Assembly: GCA_038246545.1 (NCBI GenBank) | Contig: JBBRVW010000009.1 | Span: forward strand, 1-64,000 | Length of the DNA stretch: 64,000 nt | Reading direction: 5' to 3' | DNA from: JBBRVW01 sp038246545 | GTDB lineage: Bacteria > Actinomycetota > Actinomycetes > JACCUZ01 | Shown here: positions 17,674 through 26,480 of the stretch, piece by piece | Layout of the letters: each line of letters starts with the position of its first letter | Numbering within the stretch: the stretch's first letter is position 1 | Translations under genes and position numbers: made by a program | Notes under the pieces: model-generated | The model's input: only the letters and a program-made list of their open reading frames with translations | The model's database searches: none | What the model was told of the DNA's origin: nothing

Positions 17674-18062
17674 CGCCACCCGGGCGGACCCAGGGGCGGA
17701 ATGGGCGCTCGGTGGGCTCGGCCGGCCTGCTCACGCTCTGGGCCGCGACGGTCGTCGTGCTCGTCGCCGTCCTCGGGACCCTGTGGGCGGGCGTGGTCGT
17801 GGCCCGGCACCGGGCCGGGCGGGTGGCCGACCTGGCGGCGCTGGCAGCCGCGCAGTCGGCGGTGACCGGCGCGACGGCGCCGTGCCTGGTGGCGGCGCTG
17901 GTGACTGCCGCGACCGGGGCGACCCTCGCGTCCTGCACGGTGTCCGGCGACGGCTCGGTCGCCGTCGTGGTCGCCGTCGCCCGCCCGCGGGGAGGCGGGC
18001 TGCTGCGGTGGCTGGGCGCGGAACCGGCCCGGGCTCGCGCCCGGGCCGGGCCGTCCCCGTGA
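17670..18062 (+). CDS. Helicase/secretion-neighbourhood TadE-like protein (Rv3654c type)
   Basis: 130 aa, GTG 17670 overlapping the TadE stop. A charged start leads to GSAGLLTLWAATVVVLVAVLGTLWAGVVVARHRAGRVADLAALAAAQ, the TadG/TadE-like anchor followed by the RADLAALA-type segment. A single Cys pair (APCLV and ASCTV) may form a disulfide outside the cell. This small family is defined by sitting between Tad genes and a DEAD/H helicase, exactly as here, although one convergent gene intervenes. Last gene of the Tad operon. Confidence 0.85.
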   Translation: MTPPGRTQGRNGRSVGSAGLLTLWAATVVVLVAVLGTLWAGVVVARHRAGRVADLAALAAAQSAVTGATAPCLVAALVTAATGATLASCTVSGDGSVAVVVAVARPRGGGLLRWLGAEPARARARAGPSP

Positions 18063-18069
18063 TGGTCGT

Positions 18070-18100
18070 GCTCGGCCGGGGTGACGTCCTCCGGCCGAGC
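18070..18100. terminator. Bidirectional terminator between the Tad operon and the convergent membrane gene
   Basis: Perfect 10-bp stem GCTCGGCCGG/CCGGCCGAGC (18070-18079 with 18091-18100), 11-nt loop, filling the 42-bp gap between two convergent stops. Confidence 0.75.
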
Positions 18101-18104
18101 GGCC

Positions 18105-18698
18105 TCAGATGTCGTCGCGGTGGCGGCCCGAGCCGGAGGAGGCTGTCTGGTCGCCGGCGGTGAGGTCGGTGGTGTGGTCGACGACCCGGTCGCCCTCGAC
18201 GTGCTGGGGACGGTCCCCGGGCCGGGTGGGGTCGGTGGCGCCTGTGTCGGTGGTGACCCCACGGTCGGTGGTGACGCCACTGTCGCCGGTGGTTGCCGCG
18301 TCGTCGCGGCTCGTGGTGGCGGCGGCGCCGGCAGCCGTCCCGGCGGTGGCCCCGGTCGCACCGGCACGGCGGGCGGCCAGCTGCTCGTTCAGCCGCTCGT
18401 TCTCGGCCCGCAGCGTCGCCCGCTCCTCCTCGATCTGGGAGACGGACTGCTTCTGGCGGGTGCGTGCCTCCTTGCGTTCCATCCGCTTGCGGCGCGAGCG
18501 GCCCATCGAGGAGAAGAGCAGCCATACGCCGAGGAAGAAGACCAGCATCGTGGCGAGGCCGGCGACGAACACGCCGCCGACGGTGGTGCCGGCCGAGAGG
18601 CCGAAGACCTCGATGGTCGCGGACTCGCCGCCGTCGTAGATGGCACCGGCCGTGACGGCTCCGGCACCCAGGATGAACAGAAGTCCGATGATCGCCAT
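18105..18698 (-). CDS. Membrane protein with cytoplasmic coiled coil and disordered tail
   Basis: 197 aa. ATG 18698 has AAAGGAG about 9 nt upstream. Two membrane helices (about residues 2-22 and 40-64, with GTTVGGVFVAGLATMLVFFLGVWLLF) resemble the LapA/DUF1049 layout. They are followed by a basic patch RSRRKRMERKEARTRQKQ, a coiled coil to about residue 112 (QIEEERATLRAENERLNEQL), and about 85 residues of Ala/Thr/Asp-rich disordered tail. No enzymatic motif. The layout suggests a membrane-tethered scaffold; function unknown. It lies between the Tad genes and the helicase and is transcribed with the helicase strand. Confidence 0.75.
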   Translation of the reverse strand: MAIIGLLFILGAGAVTAGAIYDGGESATIEVFGLSAGTTVGGVFVAGLATMLVFFLGVWLLFSSMGRSRRKRMERKEARTRQKQSVSQIEEERATLRAENERLNEQLAARRAGATGATAGTAAGAAATTSRDDAATTGDSGVTTDRGVTTDTGATDPTRPGDRPQHVEGDRVVDHTTDLTAGDQTASSGSGRHRDDI

Positions 18699-18806
18699 GG
18701 GGTGGGGCTCCTTTCGCTAACGCCCCCATGCCCCGGGCTCTGGCGGTTCATGCCCGGCGGAGGGGTGAAGGCGCGCCGGGAGCCGGGTGCGGGCGGCCGG
18801 CCGCGC

Positions 18807-21161
18807 TCAGGAGGGCTGGGCGGCGGACCCGGCCAGCACCACGTCCAGCAGCCGGACGGCGCCGTCCTTGTCCAGTGGGTCGTTGCCGTTGCCGCACTTC
18901 GGCGACTGCACGCACGAGGGGCAGCCGGCGAGGCACTCGCAGGCGGCGATCGCGTCGCGGGTGGCCGTGAGCCAGGCCAGCGCGGCCGCGTGGCCGCGCT
19001 CGGCGAAGCCGGCCCCGCCGGGGTGCCCGTCGTAGACGAAGACGGTGGTCTGCCCGGTGTCGGGGTGGTGCGCCGTCGAGACCCCACCGATGTCCCACCG
19101 GTCGCAGGTGGCGAACAGCGGCAGCAGGCCGATGGAGGCGTGCTCGGCGGCGTGCGCCGCCCCCGGGACGTCGGCCGAGGTGAGTCCGGCGCGCTCCAGG
19201 CCGGCCTCGTCGACGGTCCACCAGACGGCGCGGGTGCGGAGGTGGCGGGGCGGCAGGTCGAGGGGCTCCTCGCCGAGCACCTCCCCGGTGATCACCCGCC
19301 GGCGCAGGAACGACACCACCTGGTTGGTGACCTGCACGGTGCCGAACGAGAGGGTCACGTGCTCCCAGGACCGGGTCCGGTCCGTCTCGACGACGTCGAT
19401 CTCGGTGACGTCCCGCGCGACCGTGGTCCAGTCGGGCTCCGCCCGGCCGACGCGCGCCACGTGCTCGGCCAGGTCGAGCGAGGAGACCAGGTAGGTCTCG
19501 CCCTGGTGCACGTAGACGGCGCCGGCGTGGACGGTCGCGTGCGCCGCCGCGCCGTCCACGGTGCCGAGCAGCCGGCCGGTTCCCTCCTCGACGAGCCCGA
19601 CGGGCCCGGCACCGACACCGCGGATGTCGGCGAGGTCGCTGGCCCGCTCGCTGCGGGTCCAGTGCAGTCCGGCGGCCCGGCGGCGCAGCATCCCCGCGTC
19701 GACCAGGCGCTCGGCGACCGCGGCGGCGTCCGGCGCGAAGAGGGCCAGCTCGTCGTCGCGCAGCGGGGGGAGCTCGGCCGCGGCGGCGCACAGGTGCGGC
19801 GCGAGCACGTGCGGGTTGCCGGGGTCGAGCACGGTCGTCTCGACCGGCTGGCCGAACAGCGCTTCGGGGTGGTGGGTGAGGTAGGTGTCGAGCGGGTCGT
19901 CGCGTGCCACCATCACCGCCAGCGCGTCCTGGCCGGCCCGGCCGGCGCGGCCGGCCTGCTGCCACAGGGAGGCCCGGGTGCCCGGCCAGCCGGCGAGCAG
20001 CACGGCGTCGAGCCCGGCCACGTCGACCCCGAGCTCGAGGGCGTTGGTCGAGGCGACGCCGAGCAGCCGGCCGGCCTGCAGGTCGGCCTCGAGGGCCCGG
20101 CGCTCCTCGGGCAGGTAGCCCGCGCGGTAGGCCGCCACCCGGCCCGGCAGCTCTGGGTCGACCTCGGCCAGCAGGCGGCGGGCCGTGGACGACACCGTCT
20201 CGGCCGCGCGGCGGGTCCGCACGAACGCGACCGACCGCACGCCGTCGGAGACCAGGTCGGCCAGCAGCTCGGCCACCTCGGCCGCTGCCGACCGGCGGAC
20301 CGGTGCCCGGTGCTCCCCGGCCAGCTCGGTCAGCGGCGGCTCCCAGAGCGCGAACAGCAGCTCGCCGCGCGGCGAGCCGTCGTCCGTCACGGGGACCACC
20401 TCGCGGCCCACCAGCCGCGCGGCCGACACCTCCGGCTCGGAGACCGTCGCCGAAGCGAGCAGGAAGACCGGGTCGGACCCGTAGTGCGCGCACACGCGGC
20501 GTAGGCGGCGCAGCACAGCGGCGACGTGCGAGCCGAACACCCCGCGGTACCGGTGGCACTCGTCGACGACGACGTGGTCGAGGTCGCGGAAGAACCGCGC
20601 CCAGCGGGCGTGCCCCGGCAGCAGCGAGCGGTGCAGCATGTCGGGGTTGGTGAGCACGTACGACGCGTGCTGGCGGACCCAGTCACGGGACTCACCCGGG
20701 GTGTCACCGTCGTAGGTGGCGGCGCGCACCGGCTCGAGGCCGAGCGCGTTGACCGACCGGAGCTGGTCGGCGGCCAGTGCCTTCGTGGGGGACAGGTAGA
20801 GCGTGGTCGGCGGCGTGGCCACCCCGCCGCGGTCGGCCGAGTCGAGGACACCGGTGAGGGCCGGCAGCAGGTAGCAGAGCGACTTGCCCGAGGCGGTACC
20901 GGTGGCGACGACCGTGGACCGACCGGCGCGCACGTGCTCGGCCGCCTCGACCTGGTGGCTCCAGGGCTCGTCGACGCCGGCCTTGACGAGGGCGTCGACC
21001 AGGTCCCGGTGCACCCAGTCCGGCCAGCCGACCGGCCGCCCGACCCGGCCCGGCACCCGCTCGACGTGGGTCAGCCGCTCGCGCCGCCCGGCCGGCGCGA
21101 GCAGCCGGGCGAGCCGCCGGTCGGCGACCGACGCGGCGGGCTCGTGGTCCTCGGGTGGCAC
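18807..21161 (-). CDS. DEAD/DEAH-box helicase with DUF1998 (MrfA-like, Rv3649 type)
   Basis: 784 aa SF2 helicase. GTG start at 21161. Motif I is GTASGKS with Lys93, Ia is LYLSPTKALAADQ, II is VVDECHRYRG (DECH), III is LLASATVSEPE, and IV-VI include GRLLGVASTNALELGVD and QQAGRAGRAGQD. The C-terminal DUF1998 domain ends with Cys741, 743, 747, 750 and 756, close to the Zn-binding Cys set described for MrfA. MrfA in Bacillus acts in repair of mitomycin-type DNA crosslinks; the same role here is inference. Divergent from bldG, with the promoters in 21162-21372. Confidence 0.93.
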   Translation of the reverse strand: MPPEDHEPAASVADRRLARLLAPAGRRERLTHVERVPGRVGRPVGWPDWVHRDLVDALVKAGVDEPWSHQVEAAEHVRAGRSTVVATGTASGKSLCYLLPALTGVLDSADRGGVATPPTTLYLSPTKALAADQLRSVNALGLEPVRAATYDGDTPGESRDWVRQHASYVLTNPDMLHRSLLPGHARWARFFRDLDHVVVDECHRYRGVFGSHVAAVLRRLRRVCAHYGSDPVFLLASATVSEPEVSAARLVGREVVPVTDDGSPRGELLFALWEPPLTELAGEHRAPVRRSAAAEVAELLADLVSDGVRSVAFVRTRRAAETVSSTARRLLAEVDPELPGRVAAYRAGYLPEERRALEADLQAGRLLGVASTNALELGVDVAGLDAVLLAGWPGTRASLWQQAGRAGRAGQDALAVMVARDDPLDTYLTHHPEALFGQPVETTVLDPGNPHVLAPHLCAAAAELPPLRDDELALFAPDAAAVAERLVDAGMLRRRAAGLHWTRSERASDLADIRGVGAGPVGLVEEGTGRLLGTVDGAAAHATVHAGAVYVHQGETYLVSSLDLAEHVARVGRAEPDWTTVARDVTEIDVVETDRTRSWEHVTLSFGTVQVTNQVVSFLRRRVITGEVLGEEPLDLPPRHLRTRAVWWTVDEAGLERAGLTSADVPGAAHAAEHASIGLLPLFATCDRWDIGGVSTAHHPDTGQTTVFVYDGHPGGAGFAERGHAAALAWLTATRDAIAACECLAGCPSCVQSPKCGNGNDPLDKDGAVRLLDVVLAGSAAQPS

Positions 21162-21372
21162 CCGGCGAGTCTCGCACCGGCCCGGGACACGGCCGCCGTG
21201 GCGGCAGCCTGCTCCGCAGTCGCGCGGCGGCCGCGGCTGGGCACACGGGGAGCCCGGTCGGGCGACTGCGCACCCGCGGAGGTCGGGATGGTTGAATGCG
21301 ACCGGTCACGGGGCAGGACCCGTGCACATCTCGTCTTGCTCCCCGATCGCCCGAACCTTGCAGGAGGACTTC

Positions 21373-21714
21373 GTGGACCTCTCCCTCTCGACCCGCACCG
21401 AGGGTGACCGCACGATCGTCGAGGTGGGCGGCGAGATCGACGTCTACACCGCGCCGCGACTGCGCGAGCAGCTGGTGGACCTCGTGGCCGACGGCAAGTA
21501 CCACCTCGTGGTCGACATGGAGCGGGTCGACTTCCTCGACTCGACCGGCCTCGGCGTCCTGGTCGGCGGCCTCAAGCGGGTCCGCGCCCACGACGGCTCG
21601 CTGCGCCTCGTCTGCACCCAGGAGCGGATCCTGAAGATCTTCCGGATCACCGGACTGACCAAGGTCTTCCCGATCCACTCCTCGGTCGACGAGGCGGTCA
21701 GCGCCACCGAGTGA
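21373..21714 (+). CDS. bldG: Anti-sigma factor antagonist (STAS domain), BldG-like
   Basis: 113 aa STAS protein. GTG 21373 follows AGGAGG 21362-21367 by 5 nt. The phosphoacceptor Ser57 lies in FLDSTGLGVL, preceded by VVDMERV. The unphosphorylated form would sequester an anti-sigma factor. Order helicase-bldG-anti-sigma ATPase-hppA is the same as in Streptomyces, where BldG is needed for development and antibiotic production. A hairpin at 21307-21324 lies in the leader. GTGA overlap with the next open frame suggests co-transcription. Confidence 0.93.
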   Translation: MDLSLSTRTEGDRTIVEVGGEIDVYTAPRLREQLVDLVADGKYHLVVDMERVDFLDSTGLGVLVGGLKRVRAHDGSLRLVCTQERILKIFRITGLTKVFPIHSSVDEAVSATE

Positions 21715-21770
21715 CGCAGGCCACCGACGGCACCCCAGCACCACGAGCACCGCACCGAGAAAGGTCCCCC

Positions 21771-22196
21771 GTGGCCACGGTTGAGCTGAGGTTCAGCGCG
21801 CTGCCGGCGCACGTCCGGACCGCGCGCCTGGTGGCTGCTGCGGTCGCACGCCGGTCCGGCGTCGACGAGACCGTGCTCGACGAGGTACGCCTGGCGGTAG
21901 GCGAGGCCTGCTCGCGCGCCGTCCACCTGCACCGCCGGCACTGTCCCGACCGGCCGGTCCTGGTGACCCTGGTCGACGACCCGGACGCGTTCCGGGTCGC
22001 CGTGACCGACGAGGCCCCGGTCGAGCTCGGCTCCGAGGGCTTCGGGGCCCTCGCCGACGTCGCCGACCTCGTCGACGCCGAGGCGGTGCCGCCGGGTGTC
22101 GGGCTGGCCGTGATCAGCGGGCTGGTCGACGACGTGGCCGTCGAGCCTGGGCCCGACTCGGGCGTCGTGGTCCGGATGACCTGGCCCACCAGCTAG
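21771..22196 (+). CDS. Anti-sigma regulatory factor, HATPase/serine kinase (SCO3548-like)
   Basis: 141 aa. The frame opens at GTG 21711, but GTG 21771 has GAGAAAGG about 6 nt upstream and gives the conserved start ATVELRFSALPAHVRTARLV. GHKL-type motifs: DEVRLAVGEACSRAV (N box; the usual Asn is replaced by Ser/Arg), VTDEAP (G1-like) and PGVGLAVISGLVDDV (G2). The first N-box change is worth noting: the partner may bind BldG without strong kinase activity. In Streptomyces the neighbour of bldG is a BldG partner in the same operon. Confidence 0.88.
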   Translation: MATVELRFSALPAHVRTARLVAAAVARRSGVDETVLDEVRLAVGEACSRAVHLHRRHCPDRPVLVTLVDDPDAFRVAVTDEAPVELGSEGFGALADVADLVDAEAVPPGVGLAVISGLVDDVAVEPGPDSGVVVRMTWPTS

Positions 22197-22280
22197 TCCT
22201 GCTCCCTGCGCTCGCCGTCCGACCCGGCGCGCACCGCGACGCGACGCCGCCCCGGTTCGCTTCTCATGGTCACCGCTGCG

Positions 22281-22286
22281 TAGACT
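22281..22286 (+). promoter_or_regulatory. Candidate -10 element for hppA
   Basis: TAGACT at 22281-22286, 146 nt before the hppA ATG. No good -35 at standard spacing (a TTCGCT lies 19 bp upstream). Same hexamer as before the tRNA gene. Confidence 0.3.
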
Positions 22287-22431
22287 CCCGGCGCGCCGGG
22301 TCCGTCCCCCGCCCGAACGCCTGCGTCTCGGGCTGCTGGGGCCGATCCCGAGAGGTCCACGCTCTCGCGCGCGACTCGGACAGCCGGGTGACCACTGCGC
22401 CGAGCGGTGGTGCCCCTACACAGGAGGACGC

Positions 22432-24771
22432 ATGTCGGGGCTCACCCGTGCCGCCAGCGGTGACACGCTCGATCTGAGCGGCGCCAACCTCAGCTACGTC
22501 GTGGTGGTCGCCGCCGTCGCGCTCGTCGCGCTCGGCTTCGCCGTCTCGCTGCGTCGCAGCGTGCTCGCCGCGGGGCAGGGCACCGAGAAGATGCAGAGCA
22601 TCGCCGCCGCGGTCCAAGAAGGTGCCTCCGCCTTCCTCACCCGGCAGTTCAAGACGCTGGCCGCCTTCGCCGTCCTGGCGCTCGTGCTGCTGAGCCTGCT
22701 GCCGGCCGACACCGCGGGCATCCGCTTCGGCCGTTCGCTGTTCTTCGTCATCGGCGCCGGCTTCTCCGCGTTCATCGCGTACGCCGGCATGGGCCTGGCC
22801 ACCCGGGCGAACTTGCGGGTGGCCGCGGCCGCGCGCGAGGCGAACGGCGCGGCCAACGCCATGCGCATCGCCTTCCGCACCGGCGGCGTCGTGGGCTTCC
22901 TCACGGTCGGCCTCGGCCTGCTGGGCGCTGCCTCGGTCGTCTTCATCTACCAGGGTGACGCGCCGACGGTCCTCGAGGGCTTCGGCTTCGGCGCGGCGCT
23001 GCTCGCCATGTTCATCCGGGTCGGCGGCGGCATCTTCACCAAGGCCGCCGACGTCGGCGCCGACCTGGTGGGCAAGGTCGAGCAGGGCATCCCCGAGGAC
23101 GACCCGCGCAACGCCGCCACCATCGCCGACAACGTCGGTGACAACGTCGGCGACTGCGCCGGCATGGCGGCTGACCTCTTCGAGTCCTACGCCGTGATGC
23201 TGGTGGCCGCCCTGATCCTCGGCAAGGCCGCCTTCGGCGAGGAGGGCCTGGTCTTCCCGCTCATCGTGCCGGCCATCGGCGCCGTGACGGCGATCATCGG
23301 CGTCTTCCTCACCAAGCTGCGTCCGACCGACAAGAGCGGGATGCAGGCCATCAACCGCGCCTTCTTCACCTCGGCCGGCATCTCTGCCGTCCTGTGCGCG
23401 GTCGCCGCCTTCATCTACCTGCCCGGGTCGCTCAGCGGCCTCGCCAACGTCCCGCAGGACATCATCGCCGACGCCGGCGACCGTGACCCGCGGCTGCTCG
23501 CCATCGGGTCGGTAGTCATCGGCATCGCGCTCGCCTCGATCATCCAGCTGCTCACCGGCTACTTCACCGAGGGCAACAAGCGCCCGGTGCAGGACATCGT
23601 CCGCACCTCGCTGACCGGGCCGGCCACGGTCATCCTGTCCGGCTTCACCGTCGGCCTCGAGTCCGCCGTCTACACCGCGCTGCTCATCGGCTCGGCCGTG
23701 TTCGGCGCCTACCTGCTCGGCGGCGGCTCGGTCATCCTCGGCCTGTTCTGCGTCGCGCTGGCCGGCACCGGCCTGCTCACCACGGTCGGCGTCATCGTGG
23801 CCATGGACACGTTCGGCCCGATCTCCGACAACGCGCAGGGCATCGCGGAGATGTCCGGCGACATCGACGAGGCGGGCTCCCGGGTGCTCACCGACCTCGA
23901 CGCGGTCGGCAACACCACCAAGGCCATCACCAAGGGCATCGCCATCTCGACGGCGGTCCTCGCGGCCACTGCGCTGTTCGGCTCCTTCACCGACTCGGTG
24001 AAGACGGCCGTCACCGACACCGGCGCCCAGCTGGACGACAACGTCCGCAACCTGCAGTACACCGGCGTCCTCAACGTGTCCGACCCGAAGAACCTGGTCG
24101 GTCTCATCATCGGCGCGTCGGTCGTCTTCATGTTCTCCTCCCTCGCTATCAATGCGGTGACCCGCGCCGCCGGCGCCATCGTGTTCGAGGTGCGCCGCCA
24201 GTTCCGGGAGATCCCCGGGATCATGGAGGGGACCGCGAAGCCGGAGTACGGCAAGGTCGTGGACATCTGCACCCGCGACTCGCTGCGCGAGCTCGCGACG
24301 CCGGGCCTGCTGGCGGTGCTGGCCCCGATCGCCGTCGGCTTCGGCCTCGGCGTCGGTGCCCTCGGCTCGTACCTCGCGGGCGCCATCGCCACGGGAACCC
24401 TGATGGCGATCCTGCTCGCCAACTCCGGTGGCGCGTGGGACAACGCGAAGAAGCTCGTCGAGGACGGTGCCAACGGCGGCAAGGGCTCACCGGCCCACGA
24501 GGCCACCGTCATCGGTGACACCGTCGGCGACCCGTTCAAGGACACCGCCGGTCCTGCCATCAACCCGCTCATCAAGGTGATGAACCTGGTGTCGCTGCTC
24601 ATCGCGCCGGCCGTCGTGTCGCTGTCCGTCGGCGCCGACGCCAACACCGGGCTGCGGATCCTGGTGGCGCTGGTGGCGGCCGCGATCATCGCGGGTGCCA
24701 TCTACTGGTCCAAGCGCCGCAGCATCGCGGTGGCCGAGGAGAAGGACGAGGCCGGGCTCGCCCAGGTCTGA
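22432..24771 (+). CDS. hppA: Membrane-bound H+-translocating pyrophosphatase, K+-independent type
   Basis: 779 aa, 16-helix proton pump that hydrolyses PPi. ATG 22432 follows AGGAGG by 4 nt. Substrate-site motifs are DVGADLVGKVEQGIPEDDPRN, DNVGDNVGDCAGMAADLFES and, in the second half, GDTVGDPFKDTAGPAINPLIK. Lys497 in GNTTKAITKG marks the K+-independent class (K+-dependent enzymes have Ala there). Slightly longer than plant enzymes owing to an extended C-terminus. Conserved neighbour of bldG. A strong terminator follows at 24787-24839. Confidence 0.97.
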   Translation: MSGLTRAASGDTLDLSGANLSYVVVVAAVALVALGFAVSLRRSVLAAGQGTEKMQSIAAAVQEGASAFLTRQFKTLAAFAVLALVLLSLLPADTAGIRFGRSLFFVIGAGFSAFIAYAGMGLATRANLRVAAAAREANGAANAMRIAFRTGGVVGFLTVGLGLLGAASVVFIYQGDAPTVLEGFGFGAALLAMFIRVGGGIFTKAADVGADLVGKVEQGIPEDDPRNAATIADNVGDNVGDCAGMAADLFESYAVMLVAALILGKAAFGEEGLVFPLIVPAIGAVTAIIGVFLTKLRPTDKSGMQAINRAFFTSAGISAVLCAVAAFIYLPGSLSGLANVPQDIIADAGDRDPRLLAIGSVVIGIALASIIQLLTGYFTEGNKRPVQDIVRTSLTGPATVILSGFTVGLESAVYTALLIGSAVFGAYLLGGGSVILGLFCVALAGTGLLTTVGVIVAMDTFGPISDNAQGIAEMSGDIDEAGSRVLTDLDAVGNTTKAITKGIAISTAVLAATALFGSFTDSVKTAVTDTGAQLDDNVRNLQYTGVLNVSDPKNLVGLIIGASVVFMFSSLAINAVTRAAGAIVFEVRRQFREIPGIMEGTAKPEYGKVVDICTRDSLRELATPGLLAVLAPIAVGFGLGVGALGSYLAGAIATGTLMAILLANSGGAWDNAKKLVEDGANGGKGSPAHEATVIGDTVGDPFKDTAGPAINPLIKVMNLVSLLIAPAVVSLSVGADANTGLRILVALVAAAIIAGAIYWSKRRSIAVAEEKDEAGLAQV

Positions 24772-24786
24772 CCGGCGACCGACCGA

Positions 24787-24839
24787 CAGGACGGACCGGC
24801 CTTCCGTGGCTGACAGTCACGGAGGACCGGTCCGTCCTG
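24787..24839 (+). terminator. Long hppA terminator hairpin
   Basis: 22-bp inverted repeat with two mismatched positions (24787-24808 with 24818-24839) and loop GCTGACAGT, 15 nt after hppA. The GTG at 24806, best start for the next gene, lies inside the stem. Confidence 0.8.
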
Positions 24840-26356
24840 CGTCGTGCGCCGGTGCCGACCGGCTGCGCGACGCGTTCCTTTCTGCGGGCTTCACCGTCGA
24901 CGGCGTCGCCGACCTGCTCGGCCCGGTCGCGCAGGCGGCGCTGGCCCGGCACGAGACGGTCCCGGCCCGCCGGGCGGCGGCCGGCGGCGGGCAGCTCGGC
25001 ACCCTGGTGCGGATGCTCCTGCTGCAGCAGGAGGTCCCGCAGGCGGAGGCGGCCGCCGTGCTCCCGTTGGACGTCGCGGTGGCTCTCGGCGTGCTCGGTG
25101 CCGACGGCGACGAGGTCCGCGCTCGGGTCGACGTACGTCCGCACAGTCCTGGGCTCGCGGGAGTCGCGCACGGCGAATCACACCCGACCGGCGAGGGCGA
25201 CGCCGGCGGTGAGCGCTGGTGGGTGGTCTCCGACCTCGGCACCGGCCTCGATGGCGTCCACCGCCCGCTCGACGGCCAGCACGTGCTCGGCGTCGGCGGA
25301 GCCTCGACGACGCTCGCCCAGCTCACGCCCCGCGACCCGGTCGACCGCACGCTCGACGTAGGGACCGGGTGCGGCGTGCATGCGCTGCACGCCGCCCGGC
25401 ACTCGCGGCAGGTCGTGGCCACCGACGTGTCCCGCCGCGCCCTTCAGCTCGCCGGGCTCACCGCGGCGTTGTCGGGCGTCACGGTCGACCTCCGCGAGGG
25501 CGACCTGCTCCACCCGGTCGCGGACGAGGCCTTCGACCTCGTCGTCAGCAACCCGCCGTTCGTCATCGGCGCGCCGGAGTCCCGGACCTACCGCGACAGC
25601 GGGCTGCCGCTGGACACCGTCGGCGCCCGGCTGGCCGGTGAGGCACCCGGCCTGCTCACTGAGGGCGGCACCCTGGTGATGCTCGCCAACTGGGTGCACC
25701 GCCAGGGCGCCGACTGGCAGGACCGCGTCACCGGCTGGCTGCCGGCGCACGGCGTCGACGCACTCCTCGTGCAGCGCGAGCTGCTCGACCCGGCGGCCTA
25801 CGTCGCCACCTGGCTCGCCGACGCCGGCGAGCGCGGCGACCCGTCGTACGTCCGGCGGTACGACGCGTGGCTCGACGCGCTGGGACGGGAGCGGGTCGAC
25901 GCGGTGGGGTTCGGCGTCGTCGTCCTGCGCCGCACCGACGCCGAGCGGCGCGTCACGACCCTCGACTGGCCGCACCCGGTCGAGCAGCCGCTCGGCCCGC
26001 ACCTGGCCGGCTGGCTGGACCGGCAGCGCTGGCTGGCGGCGCACGAGGACGACGACGCGCTGGGGAGCGCCACCGTCCGGCTGGCGCCCGACGTCGTGCA
26101 GGAGCAGATCGGTGCACCCGGTGCCGAGGACCCGGAGCACGTCGTGCTGCGTCAGCAGGTGGGCCTGCGCCGGGCGTTCGCCGCCGACACGGGGACGGCC
26201 GCGCTGGTCGGTGCGTGCGACGGGACGCTCCCCGTGGGCACACTGGTGGGTGCCGTCCGCCAGGTGCTCGGCGACGACGGGCCGGGGGGCCACGCCGACC
26301 TGCTCGCCCAGGTGCGTGTCATGGTCGAGGCAGGGGTCCTGACACCATCCCCTTGA
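24806..26356 (+). CDS. Class I SAM-dependent methyltransferase (HemK/RlmG-like fold)
   Basis: 516 aa from GTG 24806; start uncertain, since no ribosome site is visible and the codon lies in the hppA terminator. An N-terminal helical/winged domain (about 1-170, RLRDAFLSAGFTVDGVADLLG, LVRMLLLQQEVP) precedes the methyltransferase domain. SAM motif I is LDVGTGCGVHALHAA, and the catalytic NPPF begins at Asn249, typical of enzymes acting on planar nitrogen in Gln, Asn or adenine/guanine. The C-terminal 120 aa are unassigned. Conserved between hppA and topA in actinobacteria. Substrate (protein Gln or rRNA base) not deducible. Confidence 0.87.
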   Translation: MADSHGGPVRPASCAGADRLRDAFLSAGFTVDGVADLLGPVAQAALARHETVPARRAAAGGGQLGTLVRMLLLQQEVPQAEAAAVLPLDVAVALGVLGADGDEVRARVDVRPHSPGLAGVAHGESHPTGEGDAGGERWWVVSDLGTGLDGVHRPLDGQHVLGVGGASTTLAQLTPRDPVDRTLDVGTGCGVHALHAARHSRQVVATDVSRRALQLAGLTAALSGVTVDLREGDLLHPVADEAFDLVVSNPPFVIGAPESRTYRDSGLPLDTVGARLAGEAPGLLTEGGTLVMLANWVHRQGADWQDRVTGWLPAHGVDALLVQRELLDPAAYVATWLADAGERGDPSYVRRYDAWLDALGRERVDAVGFGVVVLRRTDAERRVTTLDWPHPVEQPLGPHLAGWLDRQRWLAAHEDDDALGSATVRLAPDVVQEQIGAPGAEDPEHVVLRQQVGLRRAFAADTGTAALVGACDGTLPVGTLVGAVRQVLGDDGPGGHADLLAQVRVMVEAGVLTPSP

Positions 26357-26480
26357 CAGGGCGGGGCACCATGAGGCCGCGACCGGCCACCTCCCAGAGC
26401 CGGACGACGACCGCAGCACCACCGGGCTACCCGGGCAGGACCACCGCAGCACCGACAGGACAGGCAGGGACAAGCAGCCG

